Shown here in pieces: positions 18,192 to 26,825 of a DNA stretch of 64,000 bases (position 1 is its first letter; each line of letters opens with the position of its first letter). The stretch lies in NCBI RefSeq assembly GCF_013155545.1, contig NZ_JABJVV010000014.1, forward strand, positions 1 through 64,000, read 5' to 3'. This DNA is from Caenimonas soli (GTDB lineage: Bacteria; Pseudomonadota; Gammaproteobacteria; Burkholderiales; Burkholderiaceae_C). The notes under the pieces are model-generated. The model did not search any database. It was given only the letters and a program-made list of their open reading frames with translations, and was not told the origin of the DNA. The position numbers and the translations under genes were made by a program.

Positions 18192-18881
18192 ATGGCAAAC
18201 ATACTGGTGGTCGACGACGAGCTTGGCATTCGCGACCTGCTCTCCGAAATTCTCAACGACGAGGGCCACAACGTCGAGTTGGCCGAAAACGCGGCCCAGG
18301 CGCGCGGCGCCCGCAACCGCGCGCGCCCCGACCTCGTGCTGCTGGACATCTGGATGCCGGACACCGATGGCGTCACACTCCTGAAGGAGTGGTCCACCAC
18401 CGGGCTGCTCAGCATGCCGGTGATCATGATGAGCGGCCACGCGACCATCGAGACCGCGGTCGAGGCCACCAAGATCGGCGCCCAGGCGTTCCTGGAAAAG
18501 CCGATCACCATGCAGAAACTGCTCAAGGCGGTTGAGGCGGGTCTGGCGCGCAGCAGTGGCATACCGCCACGCAAACCGGGCGTCGCCGGTGTGGTGGCCG
18601 CGCCGGTGGTCGAATTGACCGTGGAAGCGGCGATGACGGGCGGCCAGAGCCTGCCACCGGTCGTTGAGATGGGGCCGCAGGCGCGGCAACTGTTCGAGCT
18701 CGACAAACCGCTGCGCGATGCGCGTGACGAGTTCGAGAAGTGTTACTTCGAATTCCACCTGGCCAAGGAAGGCGGCTCGATGACGCGCGTGGCCGAGAAG
18801 ACGGGGCTGGAACGCACCCACCTGTATCGCAAACTCAAACAGCTTGGCGTGGACCTCTCAAGGGGCAAGCGCGGAGGCTGA
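18192..18881 (+). CDS. NtrX-like response regulator lacking the AAA+ domain
   Basis: A 229-aa DNA-binding response regulator. The N-terminal receiver (residues 1-120) begins ANILVVDDELGIRDLL and carries the phospho-acceptor Asp in VLLDIWMPDTDG, with the conserved Ser and Lys in MMSGHAT and FLEKPIT. A loose linker leads straight to a C-terminal Fis-type helix-turn-helix (SMTRVAEKTGLERTHLYRKLKQLGV). Classical NtrX is about 450 aa with a sigma54-activating AAA+ domain between these parts, and that domain is absent here. It follows the kinase gene by 43 bp. It should regulate without sigma54 activation. Confidence 0.85.
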   Translation: MANILVVDDELGIRDLLSEILNDEGHNVELAENAAQARGARNRARPDLVLLDIWMPDTDGVTLLKEWSTTGLLSMPVIMMSGHATIETAVEATKIGAQAFLEKPITMQKLLKAVEAGLARSSGIPPRKPGVAGVVAAPVVELTVEAAMTGGQSLPPVVEMGPQARQLFELDKPLRDARDEFEKCYFEFHLAKEGGSMTRVAEKTGLERTHLYRKLKQLGVDLSRGKRGG

Positions 18882-18887
18882 TATAAT
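18882..18887 (+). promoter_or_regulatory. -10 element (TATAAT) of tRNA-Phe
   Basis: A perfect TATAAT directly follows the response-regulator stop and lies 10 bp before the mature tRNA 5' end, a good distance for initiation just before the tRNA. No clear -35 is visible. Confidence 0.65.
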
Positions 18888-18897
18888 TGCTGGCTCT

Positions 18898-18973
18898 GGC
18901 CCGGTAGCTCAGTTGGTAGAGCAGCGGATTGAAAATCCGCGTGTCGGTGGTTCGATTCCGCCCCAGGCCACCA
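18898..18973 (+). tRNA. trnF: tRNA-Phe (anticodon GAA)
   Basis: A 76-nt cloverleaf with encoded CCA. The anticodon stem GCGGA/TCCGC encloses TTGAAAA with GAA at 18931-18933; the D arm is AGCTCAGTTGGTAGAGC and the T arm GGTGG-TTCGATT-CCGCC. The acceptor GGCCCGG faces CCAGGCC, leaving a C-A mismatch at pair 5-68 (18902 and 18965), where pairing would need G. Confidence 0.95.
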
Positions 18974-18981
18974 TCATTCAG

Positions 18982-19021
18982 ACCCGCATGAAATCCAGGT
19001 TTCATGCGGGTTTTTGTTTTT
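18982..19021 (+). terminator. Rho-independent terminator after tRNA-Phe
   Basis: ACCCGCATGAAA (18982-18993) pairs perfectly over 12 bp with TTTCATGCGGGT (19000-19011), followed by a T-rich tract TTTTTGTTTTT. It ends the tRNA-Phe transcript. Confidence 0.93.
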
Positions 19022-19042
19022 CAGGCTGGCTACGTTTCAACT

Positions 19043-19777
19043 TCATTTCGCGACGAGCTCTGCGAGCCGCTGCGAGGTTTCCGGCGACTGCAGCGAGGCT
19101 TCATACGCTGCGCGGCCCATCTCCTCGGTCCAGTCACCGGCCATGATGGCGTCGATGTGCCGTTTCATTGAGCTCACAGCTCGCGGCTCGCAGCGGAAAA
19201 GCCCTTCGCGGTAGGCATTGATCCTTGCTTGCAGTCCCTCGCATTCGACGAGGTCGGTGAGAAAGCCAATGCGAAGCAACTCCTCGCTCTCCAGTGTCAT
19301 GGATGTCAGGAAGATCTTCTTGGCGGTGGTGGGACCCAGCCGCGAGACGAATCGCCGAAGGCCTCCCGGGTAGTAATGCAGCCCGAATCTCGCGGCCGGC
19401 ATGAACAGCTTGCAGCCGCGCACCCCGATGCGAAAGTCGCAGGCGAGCGCGAGGTCGGTGCCGCCGCCGTAGGCGCTGCCGTTCATGGCACACAACGTGG
19501 GGATTTCGAGCGACTCGAGCGCGTCGAACATGTCCTCGAGCGTTCGGTCAAGGTGCGTGCCGATCTGGGCGAGTGTGTAGCCTGAGCAGAAGGTTCTTTC
19601 GCCTTCGCCGGTGATCACCAGGAGCCGAATGGAAGTGTCGCTTCTCACCCTCTCGATGTGGCGCAGCAGCACTGTCGGGTCGTCCGGATCGATCCGGTTG
19701 TGATGGTGGGGGCGGCGAAGCGTGATGGTCGCCACCTGATCGGCGACTTCGAGACTCGGGCTGGATCCGGAGTTCAT
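19043..19777 (-). CDS. Enoyl-CoA hydratase/isomerase family protein
   Basis: A 244-aa crotonase-superfamily protein acting on acyl-CoA thioesters in the cytoplasm. The two oxyanion-hole segments are visible: FCSGYTLAQIG (about residue 63) and NGSAYGGGTDLALACDFRIG (about residue 98). The residues equivalent to the two catalytic glutamates of classical hydratases are not obvious, so the reaction (hydration, isomerisation, hydrolysis) is open. Its ATG overlaps the stop of the CoA-transferase gene by 4 bp, so the two are translationally coupled and probably handle the same CoA ester. Confidence 0.85.
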   Translation of the reverse strand: MNSGSSPSLEVADQVATITLRRPHHHNRIDPDDPTVLLRHIERVRSDTSIRLLVITGEGERTFCSGYTLAQIGTHLDRTLEDMFDALESLEIPTLCAMNGSAYGGGTDLALACDFRIGVRGCKLFMPAARFGLHYYPGGLRRFVSRLGPTTAKKIFLTSMTLESEELLRIGFLTDLVECEGLQARINAYREGLFRCEPRAVSSMKRHIDAIMAGDWTEEMGRAAYEASLQSPETSQRLAELVAK

Positions 19778-20991
19778 GGCTGATCCTGGCGGTGCTGCAC
19801 GATGACGCCTTCGCGAGCAAGCGCCCGCAGGTCTGCGTCGGAGAAGCCGAGTTCACGCAGCACCTCGAAGGTGTGTTCGCCCAGGACCGGAGGTGCCCGT
19901 CGGATGGATTCGCCCTGGCGGCCATCGAAGGAGATGGGAGACCCCACCTGGCGGATGCGGCCGAGTTCGGCGTGATCGGCTTCCTCGACCAGCCGGCAGT
20001 GGATGACCTGTTCATCGGCGAACACGTCGGCGAGCGTGTTGATCGGCCCTGCCGGGATGTCCGCGGCCAGGAACAACTCGGTCCACTCGCGGCGTGTGCG
20101 CTCTGCCAGACGCGCTTCGAGGATGTCCTTCAGCTCTGCCCGCCGCTCGATCCGTGCCGCGTTCGTCGAATAGCGCGGGTCGTCAACGAGGCTCTGAAGC
20201 CCCAGCACATGGCACAGGCGCTTCCACATTTCAGTGGTGGCCGGCGCAATGTTCAAAGGCCCGTCGGCGGTCTGGAAGACACCATAAGGGGAGATGACCG
20301 GGTGGGTGTTTCCCGCGAGACCCGGCACTTCGCCCAGGCTCAGGTAGCGCTGGGCCTGCACGCTCATGAGCCCGACGAGGGACGATAGCAGCGAGGTCTC
20401 GACCCGCCGCCCCTTTCCGCTCGCGTTGCGCTCCGCAATGGCGGCCAGCACGCCGATAGCGCACCACATGCCCGCAGTCTGGTCACCGATGGCAACGCCG
20501 ACCCGCACCGGACCCGACTCGGGCGTTCCTGTCACGCTCATCAAGCCTGAATAGCCCTGCGCAATCTGGTCGAAGCCGGGGCGGCCGCCCGCGGGCCCGG
20601 TCCGCCCAAAGCCGGTGACGCTCGCATAGATGAGCCGGGGGTTCAGCTGGGCCAATGTCTCATAGTCGAGGCCCATGGATTCCATGGCGCCAGGGCGAAA
20701 GTTTTCAGCGACGACATCGCACTGCACAGCCAGGCTTCTCAGCATGTCCAGCGCACGCGGGTCGCGGAAGTTCATGGCAATGCCGCGCTTGTTGCGGTTG
20801 CCGCTCAGGTAGTAGGCGCTCGTTCCGCGGTCGAACGGGCCCCAGTTGCGGATCATGTCGCCGCCCGTCGGTTCGACCTTGATCACGTCGGCGCCGAGGT
20901 CGCCCAGGATCATCGTGCAGAAGGGCCCGGCCAGGGCGCGGGTGAGGTCCAGGACGCGGATGCCGCGCAGCGGCAGGGTTTCGGGGTTCAT
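19774..20991 (-). CDS. CaiB/BaiF (family III) CoA-transferase
   Basis: A 405-aa family III CoA-transferase, which moves CoA between carboxylic acids through an aspartyl-CoA intermediate. The N-terminus LPLRGIRVLDLTRALAGPFCTMILGD-type region is typical, as are GNRNKRGIAMNF and the catalytic-Asp segment GRPGFDQIAQGYSG (about residue 168). The length is normal. It diverges from the sulfatase operon across 94 bp containing an inverted repeat, and its downstream partner is an enoyl-CoA hydratase-like gene. I infer that it activates the carboxylate made by the divergent operon; the substrate is unknown. Confidence 0.9.
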   Translation of the reverse strand: MNPETLPLRGIRVLDLTRALAGPFCTMILGDLGADVIKVEPTGGDMIRNWGPFDRGTSAYYLSGNRNKRGIAMNFRDPRALDMLRSLAVQCDVVAENFRPGAMESMGLDYETLAQLNPRLIYASVTGFGRTGPAGGRPGFDQIAQGYSGLMSVTGTPESGPVRVGVAIGDQTAGMWCAIGVLAAIAERNASGKGRRVETSLLSSLVGLMSVQAQRYLSLGEVPGLAGNTHPVISPYGVFQTADGPLNIAPATTEMWKRLCHVLGLQSLVDDPRYSTNAARIERRAELKDILEARLAERTRREWTELFLAADIPAGPINTLADVFADEQVIHCRLVEEADHAELGRIRQVGSPISFDGRQGESIRRAPPVLGEHTFEVLRELGFSDADLRALAREGVIVQHRQDQP

Positions 20992-21041
20992 TTAGGGGTT
21001 CTCCTGGAAAAGTCTTGCCAAACGCAGGATCACAGTCTATA

Positions 21042-21073
21042 TTGCATACAACGGAAATGCAACCGTTGTGCAA
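21042..21073. promoter_or_regulatory. Inverted-repeat operator in the CoA-transferase/sulfatase divergent region
   Basis: TTGCATACAACGG (21042-21054) and CCGTTGTGCAA (21063-21073) form an inverted repeat; CAACGG/CCGTTG match perfectly and TTGCA/TGCAA form the outer arms. TTGCATACAA resembles the TTGTATACAA-type sites of FCD-subfamily GntR regulators, and a GntR gene closes the rightward operon. It ends 3 bp before the sulfatase AGGAG. Binding by that GntR is an inference. Confidence 0.5.
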
Positions 21074-21085
21074 TTTAGGAGAAAC

Positions 21086-22645
21086 ATGCGGAAACCCAAC
21101 ATCCTTTTCATCATGGCGGACCAGCTCTCGGCGCCGGTGCTGCCGTTTCACGGCAACCCGGCGCTGAAGGCGCCGCACTTGCAGGCGCTCGCCCAGCGAT
21201 CGGCCGTCTTCGACAACGCGTACTGCAACTTCCCGTTGTGTGCGCCCGCGCGTTTCTCGCTGCTCGCCGGCCAGTTCGCCACACGTATCGGGGCGTTCGA
21301 CAACGCCTGCGAATTCCAGGCGGCCACGCCGACGCTGCCGTACTACCTCGCGCAGCAGGGCTACAAGACCATCCTCAGCGGCAAGATGCACTTCGTCGGG
21401 CCGGATCAGAAGCACGGATTCGAAGAGCGGCTCACAACGGACATTTACCCGGCGGACTTCGGCTGGGTGGCGGACTGGGCGGAGGGCGAGTTCAGCTTCT
21501 ATTCGCCGGGCCACAACCTGAGCACCGTGGATGAGAGCGGGTCGTGCTTCCGCAGCCTGCAGCTCGACTACGACGAGGAAGTCGAGGCCAAAGCCATCCA
21601 GCGCCTTTATGACCTCGCGCGCGAAGACGAGCAGCCGTTCTTCATGTGCGTCTCATACACCCATCCGCATCCCCCGTACCACATCCCTCCCGAGTACCTG
21701 GAGCGCTACTCGCTGGAAGAGATCAACCTGCCGATCGTGGCGGACATGCCGATGGCCGAGCGCGACAAGCTGAGCCAGTGGGTCCAGTACTCGCACGGCC
21801 TGGACAAGAAGGGCGCCACCGACGAGCAAATCCGGCGCGCCCGCCACGCCTACTACGCGATGGTCAGCTACATCGACGACAAGGTCGGGCGCCTGCTTGA
21901 AACGCTGAAGCGCACCGGCTTCGACGAGAACACCATCGTTGTCTTCACTTCCGACCATGGCGACATGCTCGGCGAGCGGGGCATGTGGTTCAAACGCGTG
22001 TTCTTCGACTGGTCCGCCAAGGTGCCGCTCCTGATCCACCACCCGCAGCAGGGAAAGCCGCGGCGTATCGCGCAGCCGGTTTCGCACGTGGACCTGCTGC
22101 CCACCCTCGTCGACTTCGCCACTGGAGGATCGCCCCCACAATGGGTGGAACCGATCGACGGCCGAAGCTTGGCGTCGCTTGTCGCCACCGGTGACGAATC
22201 CGGCGAGCCGGAGGCGTTTTCCGAGTACACGGCTGAAGGTGTGACAGGGCCGTGCTGCATGCTGCGCCGAGGCCGCTACAAATACGTGTACACGCACGGG
22301 CATCCCGACCAGCTGTTCGACATGCAGGAAGACCCGAACGAGCTGGTCAATATCGCGAAGCAGCAGCCGGGGGTGCTTGTCGATCTCAAGACTCGTGTGC
22401 TCGTCCGCTGGGACCCCGAGACGATCAAGACCGAAGTCTTGAGGAGCCAGGCCCGCAGGAAGTTCATCAACTCCCTCCCGGATGCGCTACAGCCCGTGTG
22501 GGACTACCAGGCCCAGGTTGACGACACGCGTCGTTTCGTGCGGCGCGGCAGCGCCCGCGTGATCAAGGTCAAGAAGCGTTGGCCGCCACTTGCTTCCCCA
22601 CTCTCTTCGCCATCCGCATCGAACGGAAAGGAGCAGCAAAAATGA
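21086..22645 (+). CDS. Sulfatase, choline-sulfatase (BetC)-like
   Basis: A 519-aa alkaline-phosphatase-superfamily sulfatase that would cleave a sulfate ester to alcohol plus sulfate. I chose ATG 21086, preceded by AGGAG; a GTG 18 bp earlier lies in the operator. Metal and catalytic features are PNILFIMADQ, the formylglycine signature C-A-P-A-R with Cys at residue 52, and the distal FTSDHGDMLGERGMWFK. HFVGPDQKHGFEERLTTDIY closely resembles choline sulfatases as I remember them. The neighbours (CoA-transferase, aldehyde dehydrogenase, Bug receptor) do not look like glycine-betaine genes, so choline-O-sulfate as substrate is uncertain. No signal peptide is visible, so it is cytoplasmic. Confidence 0.85.
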   Translation: MRKPNILFIMADQLSAPVLPFHGNPALKAPHLQALAQRSAVFDNAYCNFPLCAPARFSLLAGQFATRIGAFDNACEFQAATPTLPYYLAQQGYKTILSGKMHFVGPDQKHGFEERLTTDIYPADFGWVADWAEGEFSFYSPGHNLSTVDESGSCFRSLQLDYDEEVEAKAIQRLYDLAREDEQPFFMCVSYTHPHPPYHIPPEYLERYSLEEINLPIVADMPMAERDKLSQWVQYSHGLDKKGATDEQIRRARHAYYAMVSYIDDKVGRLLETLKRTGFDENTIVVFTSDHGDMLGERGMWFKRVFFDWSAKVPLLIHHPQQGKPRRIAQPVSHVDLLPTLVDFATGGSPPQWVEPIDGRSLASLVATGDESGEPEAFSEYTAEGVTGPCCMLRRGRYKYVYTHGHPDQLFDMQEDPNELVNIAKQQPGVLVDLKTRVLVRWDPETIKTEVLRSQARRKFINSLPDALQPVWDYQAQVDDTRRFVRRGSARVIKVKKRWPPLASPLSSPSASNGKEQQK

Positions 22646-24141
22646 GTGATCAGATCCTCTTGCCGGACACCGACCCGCACCGCCTGGCGCGGACACTCAG
22701 CGGCCTGAACCTCGTCGATGGCGCACTCACCAAGTCGATTTCGGGGAAGTCCTTTCCTGTCGTGAACCCGGCGACCGGGCGCGAGGTTGGCAATGCCGCC
22801 GCGAGCGACGAACGCGATGTCAAACGCGCCGCCCTAGCGGCTGCCCGCGCCCAGCCTGCGTGGGCGGCGATGCCGGCACGCAAGCGCGGGGCCCTGATCG
22901 CGGAATGCTCACGACTGCTCTCTGACCACGTCGAGGAACTCGGCCGGCTGGTGGCCCTGGAGACCGGCAAGGCACTTCGCACCGAGAGCCGTATCGAAGC
23001 ATCCGTCGTTGCTGATGCACTGCAGTTCTATGGTGGGCTGGCGTCGGAACTGAAAGGCGAAACGGTCCCTTTCAACCCCGACATGCTGACCCTGACGCAG
23101 CGCGAACCGATCGGGGTGGTCGGCGTGATCATTCCGTGGAACGCGCCCATGATGCTGATGGCGCTGAAGATCGCGCCGGCGCTGGTCGCGGGCAACACCG
23201 TCGTCGTGAAGTCCGCCGAGGAAGCGCCTCTCGCCGTGCTGCGGGTCTGCCAGATCCTCAACCAGAAACTTCCACCAGGCGTGCTCAACATCGTGTCGGG
23301 GTTCGGCCCCGAATGCGGCGCCCCGCTCGTTGCGCATCCTGCGGTCGGAAAGGTGACATTCACCGGCTCGGTGGAAACCGGCAGGATTGTGGCCCGCACG
23401 GCCGGCGAGAAGCTGATTCCCGTGACGCTCGAGCTCGGCGGGAAGAGTCCGATGATCGTCATGGACGACGCCGACATCCCGAAGGCCGTTGCCGGTGCGG
23501 TGAGCGGCATGCGCTTCACGCGCCAGGGGCAGAGCTGCACCGCGGCCAGCCGCATCCTCGTGCACGAGAGGGTGCACGACGAATTCGTTGCGACGCTCAA
23601 GTCGCGGGTGGACGCCATGAAGATGGGCGATCCGCTGGACGAGGCGACGGACATCGGCACCATCATCTCGCGCGGGCAACTGGACAAGGTCCTTGGCTAC
23701 ATCGAAGCCGGACGGGCCGTGCCGGGCGCCCAGGCGCTGGAGTGTTCGCAGCTCCCCGACGCCGAATCGCTGCGAAATGGTCTTTTCGTGCGGCCCGTGA
23801 TCTTCGTCGGACTCGACAACACGAGCCGCCTGGCCCGCGAGGAGATCTTCGGCCCCGTCACGTGCGTGATCCGCTTCTCGAACTACGAGGAAGCGTTGGC
23901 ACTGGCCAACGACAGCGACTTCGGGCTCGCCGCGACCATCTGGACACAAAGCCTGAAGACGGCGTTGGACGCAACGCGTCGCCTGCAGGCGGGGTTCGTG
24001 CAAGTGAACCAGAACATCGTGGTCCAGCCAGGCCTGTCTTACGGCGGCGTCAAGCAGTCGGGCCTGGGCCGTGAAGCTTCGCTCGAGGCGATGCTCGACC
24101 ACTTCACGCACAAGAAGACGATCATCTTCAACATGAACTGA
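22642..24141 (+). CDS. NAD(P)-dependent aldehyde dehydrogenase
   Basis: A 499-aa aldehyde dehydrogenase oxidising an aldehyde to the acid. I chose ATG 22642, which overlaps the sulfatase stop by 4 bp (ATGA) and has AAAGGAG upstream. Visible are the cofactor region IPWNAPMMLMALKIAPALVAGN, the glycine motif FTGSVETG, the catalytic Glu in ELGGKSPMIVMDDAD and the catalytic Cys in RQGQSCTAASR. Coupling to the sulfatase suggests it acts on the aldehyde derived from the desulfated alcohol, with oxidation of that alcohol by the next gene or elsewhere. Confidence 0.92.
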   Translation: MSDQILLPDTDPHRLARTLSGLNLVDGALTKSISGKSFPVVNPATGREVGNAAASDERDVKRAALAAARAQPAWAAMPARKRGALIAECSRLLSDHVEELGRLVALETGKALRTESRIEASVVADALQFYGGLASELKGETVPFNPDMLTLTQREPIGVVGVIIPWNAPMMLMALKIAPALVAGNTVVVKSAEEAPLAVLRVCQILNQKLPPGVLNIVSGFGPECGAPLVAHPAVGKVTFTGSVETGRIVARTAGEKLIPVTLELGGKSPMIVMDDADIPKAVAGAVSGMRFTRQGQSCTAASRILVHERVHDEFVATLKSRVDAMKMGDPLDEATDIGTIISRGQLDKVLGYIEAGRAVPGAQALECSQLPDAESLRNGLFVRPVIFVGLDNTSRLAREEIFGPVTCVIRFSNYEEALALANDSDFGLAATIWTQSLKTALDATRRLQAGFVQVNQNIVVQPGLSYGGVKQSGLGREASLEAMLDHFTHKKTIIFNMN

Positions 24142-24155
24142 GCAAGGAGACATCA

Positions 24156-25049
24156 ATGGCTGTCATCGGTTTCATCGGCCTGGGAAACATGGGATTTCCT
24201 ATGGCTTCCCGGCTCAGGCAGGCGGGGCACGACCTGCGCTGCTTCGACACCAGCGCACATGCGCTGGAGCGCGCCGCAGAGGAAGGCATGTCGCCGCGGC
24301 GCTCGGTCGCGGAGACCGTACAGGACGCGGACTTCGTCATCACCATGCTGCCCAGCGGCGCCCACGTGATCAAAGTACTCACGCGCGAGCCGCTACCGAT
24401 CCGGGCGGACGCCGTGGTGATCGACTGCTCGACGATCGACGTCGCATCGTGTGCCGTGTTCCACGAGACCCTGCAGGAGCAGGGCTTCGCGACGCTCGAT
24501 GCACCCGTATCCGGCGGCGTCGGCGGCGCCGCAGCAGGGACGCTCACGTTCATGGTCGGTGGCAGCGAAACCGCTTTCGAGCGTGCACAGCCCATCCTGA
24601 AGGCGATGGGCAAGAACCTGATTCACGCCGGTCCAGCCGGCGCCGGCCAGGCCGCGAAGATCTGCAACAACATGCTGGCCGGCATCTCGATGCTTGCGGT
24701 GTCGGAGGCGCTTCACCTCGCGAAGTGCCTGGGTCTCGATACCCGCAAATTCTTCGACATTGCCTCGACTTCGTCCGGGCAATGCTGGGCACTTACCAGC
24801 TATTCGCCAGAACCGGGGCTCGTGCCGAGTGCACCGTCCAACCGCGGCTACGAAGGCGGCTTCGCGTCGGAGCTGATGCTGAAAGACCTGCGTCTGGCCG
24901 AACAGGCCGCGATCGCGAGCGGATCGCCCGCATTGCTTGGCGCCGCAGCGAGTTCCATCTATGCCATGCATTGCGCGGCGGGCCGCGGCCGGCTGGACTT
25001 TTCCTCGATCATCCAGATGCTCGGCGAGTCCGCGCGCCCGGGTGCCTAA
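24156..25049 (+). CDS. 3-hydroxyisobutyrate dehydrogenase-family NAD(P)-dependent oxidoreductase
   Basis: A 297-aa beta-hydroxyacid dehydrogenase. The N-terminal Rossmann motif is GFIGLGNMGFPMA. The substrate-binding DAPVSGGVGGAAAGTLTFMVGG lies near residue 120, and the catalytic Lys lies in AAKICNNML near residue 170, all in the expected order. The length matches the family. An AAGGAG-type site precedes the ATG and the gene is 14 bp after the aldehyde dehydrogenase. The substrate is unknown: a 3-hydroxyacid, or a tartronate-semialdehyde-type reduction. Confidence 0.9.
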   Translation: MAVIGFIGLGNMGFPMASRLRQAGHDLRCFDTSAHALERAAEEGMSPRRSVAETVQDADFVITMLPSGAHVIKVLTREPLPIRADAVVIDCSTIDVASCAVFHETLQEQGFATLDAPVSGGVGGAAAGTLTFMVGGSETAFERAQPILKAMGKNLIHAGPAGAGQAAKICNNMLAGISMLAVSEALHLAKCLGLDTRKFFDIASTSSGQCWALTSYSPEPGLVPSAPSNRGYEGGFASELMLKDLRLAEQAAIASGSPALLGAAASSIYAMHCAAGRGRLDFSSIIQMLGESARPGA

Positions 25050-25072
25050 CGACGATACAAGGAGACAAGATC

Positions 25073-26047
25073 ATGCAGGCGAATCGATGTGTTCTGAAGG
25101 GGGCCATGGCGTTGGCATTGCTGGCGGGTCTGGCGAGCGGCCCTTGCTTCGCGCAGGCAGACAGCGGCAAGCTCATCGTCGGCTACCCGCCGGGGCAATC
25201 GGTGGATGTGGTGGCGCGCGTGCTGGCGGCACGCCTCGGCCCTGCGATGGGACGCAACCTGATCGTGGAGAACATGCCGGGGCAGGCCGGCAGCCTGGCC
25301 CTTGCGGCTGTGGCAAAGATGCCGGCCGACGGCAGCATCATGACGCTTTCCGCGTCGGCGGCGATCGCGGGCAATCCGTTCCTCTACCGGAACGTGCGCT
25401 ACGACAGCCTGAAGGACTTCGAGCCGATCGGCCTGATCTACGATGCACCACTGCTGCTCCTCGTCAACAGCGCGCTGCCGATCCAGTCGTTCAAGGAACT
25501 CGTAGCGTACGCCAAGGCGAACGCGGGAAAGGTCAACTACTCCTCGCCCGGCAACGGTTCGGTATCGCATCTTGCGATGACGGAGCTCATGCGCCGCACC
25601 GGCATCGAGATGACCCATGTCCCCTATCAGGGAGCAGCCAAATCGCTCACCGACCTGGCTGCCGGGCAGGTGCAGGTCTCGTTCGACGCCGTAGCTGCCG
25701 CCCAGCCCTTCCTTGCGGGCGGCAAGGTTCGCGCGATCGCGGTGAGTTCACGCGAACGAGTGCAGGCGATGCCCTCGGTGCCGACCGTCGCGGAAAGCGG
25801 CCTGGACGATTTCGACATGGTTCCCTGGGTAGGCCTGCTCGCACCCGCAGGCACACCGAAAGCGACGGTGGACAAGGCGAGCGAGGAGCTGATCAAGATC
25901 GTGCGCTCGCCGGACTTCTCGCAGCGCATCGTGGCAATGGGAGGCCGACCGCGCACGAGCTCGGCATCCGAGTTCAGGTCCTTCGTCGAGAAGGAAATCG
26001 CGCACTGGTCGGCTATCGTCAAAGCCTCCGGGGCCAAGCTGGAGTGA
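25073..26047 (+). CDS. Bug-family (TctC-type) tripartite tricarboxylate solute-binding protein
   Basis: A 324-aa periplasmic receptor of the Bug family, which binds small carboxylates or amides. The signal peptide (about residues 1-25, ending CFAQ) is followed by KLIVGYPPGQSVDVVARVLA, IVENMPGQAGSLA and later MTHVPYQGAAKSLTDLAAGQV, the usual Bug landmarks. AAGGAGA precedes ATG 25073. No TctA/TctB membrane partner is encoded in the window, which is common for the large Bug families of Burkholderiales. Operon position suggests it captures the substrate of this pathway or senses it. Confidence 0.9.
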   Translation: MQANRCVLKGAMALALLAGLASGPCFAQADSGKLIVGYPPGQSVDVVARVLAARLGPAMGRNLIVENMPGQAGSLALAAVAKMPADGSIMTLSASAAIAGNPFLYRNVRYDSLKDFEPIGLIYDAPLLLLVNSALPIQSFKELVAYAKANAGKVNYSSPGNGSVSHLAMTELMRRTGIEMTHVPYQGAAKSLTDLAAGQVQVSFDAVAAAQPFLAGGKVRAIAVSSRERVQAMPSVPTVAESGLDDFDMVPWVGLLAPAGTPKATVDKASEELIKIVRSPDFSQRIVAMGGRPRTSSASEFRSFVEKEIAHWSAIVKASGAKLE

Positions 26048-26051
26048 GTAG

Positions 26052-26795
26052 ATGATTGTTCTCGGCTCCGCGAAGCGAGCGCAGGAGACGCGCCACTCCC
26101 GCACGCTCGCCAACGGCTTCAGCTTTCATCGAAGCGAGTGGATGGAAAGCGGGCGCGACTGCGCGATGTCGCCGACGGTGTTCCTGGTAGAGCAGCCGCC
26201 GCATTCGATGCTCGATCCCCACTTCCATGCACAGAACCAGTTCCAGGTTGTGAAGCGCGGATCGGGAACACTGGGGCCCCATGTCGTCGGTCCGGGCTCC
26301 GTCCACTATGCCGGCGCGTTCACAGGCTACGGGCCACTGGTGGCCGGACCGGCGGGCCTGAGCTACTTCACCGTTCGCGCAGTGTTCGAGACGGGCGCGA
26401 ACTTCCTGCCGGTGGAGCGTGGGCAGCTGCGGCGTGGACCGAAAAAGCATGCCGTAGGCGCTATCCACCAGCCGCTGTCCGCCATTGCGCTTTCAGCGTT
26501 GGCGGCGCCTGTTCGCGTGGACCTGATCGGCACGCCTCTGGATGAACTGGCCGCGTTTGCATGGCACCTGCCCCCTTTCGCCCCGGTCCAGGCGCCGCTT
26601 CCGCGCGGATCAGGCCGGTTCCAGCTGGTGATGGCGGGTGAGTTCCGGACACCCGAGGCCACCCTCTCCAGCTGGGAGAGTCGGTACCTGTCGGCGGGTG
26701 AGAGCGACGGCGCATGCTCCGCCGGTGCGGGGGGCCTCCAGCTGCTCGTGCTGCAGATGCCGCCCAAGGCAGTGGAGTACGCGGCCGCGCAATGA
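26052..26795 (+). CDS. Cupin-like protein of unknown function
   Basis: A 247-aa protein without a signal peptide, starting 4 bp after the Bug gene. PHFHAQNQFQVVKRGSGTLG followed by GPGSVHYAGAFTGYGPL looks like the His-rich strand pair of a cupin barrel. The second half is less clear, and a bicupin fold is possible. I do not recognise a specific enzyme. Co-transcription with the catabolic genes suggests a small-molecule enzyme or sensor for the same substrate. Confidence 0.7.
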   Translation: MIVLGSAKRAQETRHSRTLANGFSFHRSEWMESGRDCAMSPTVFLVEQPPHSMLDPHFHAQNQFQVVKRGSGTLGPHVVGPGSVHYAGAFTGYGPLVAGPAGLSYFTVRAVFETGANFLPVERGQLRRGPKKHAVGAIHQPLSAIALSALAAPVRVDLIGTPLDELAAFAWHLPPFAPVQAPLPRGSGRFQLVMAGEFRTPEATLSSWESRYLSAGESDGACSAGAGGLQLLVLQMPPKAVEYAAAQ

Positions 26796-26825
26796 AGCAC
26801 AAGCCGTATCCTGTATAAGAACAAC

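Noticed and set aside
18898..18973. tRNA-Phe as an integration site for an island covering 19-48.8 kb
   Set aside because: No integrase, no repeat of the tRNA 3' end elsewhere in the window, and no obvious base-composition change. It remains only a positional idea.
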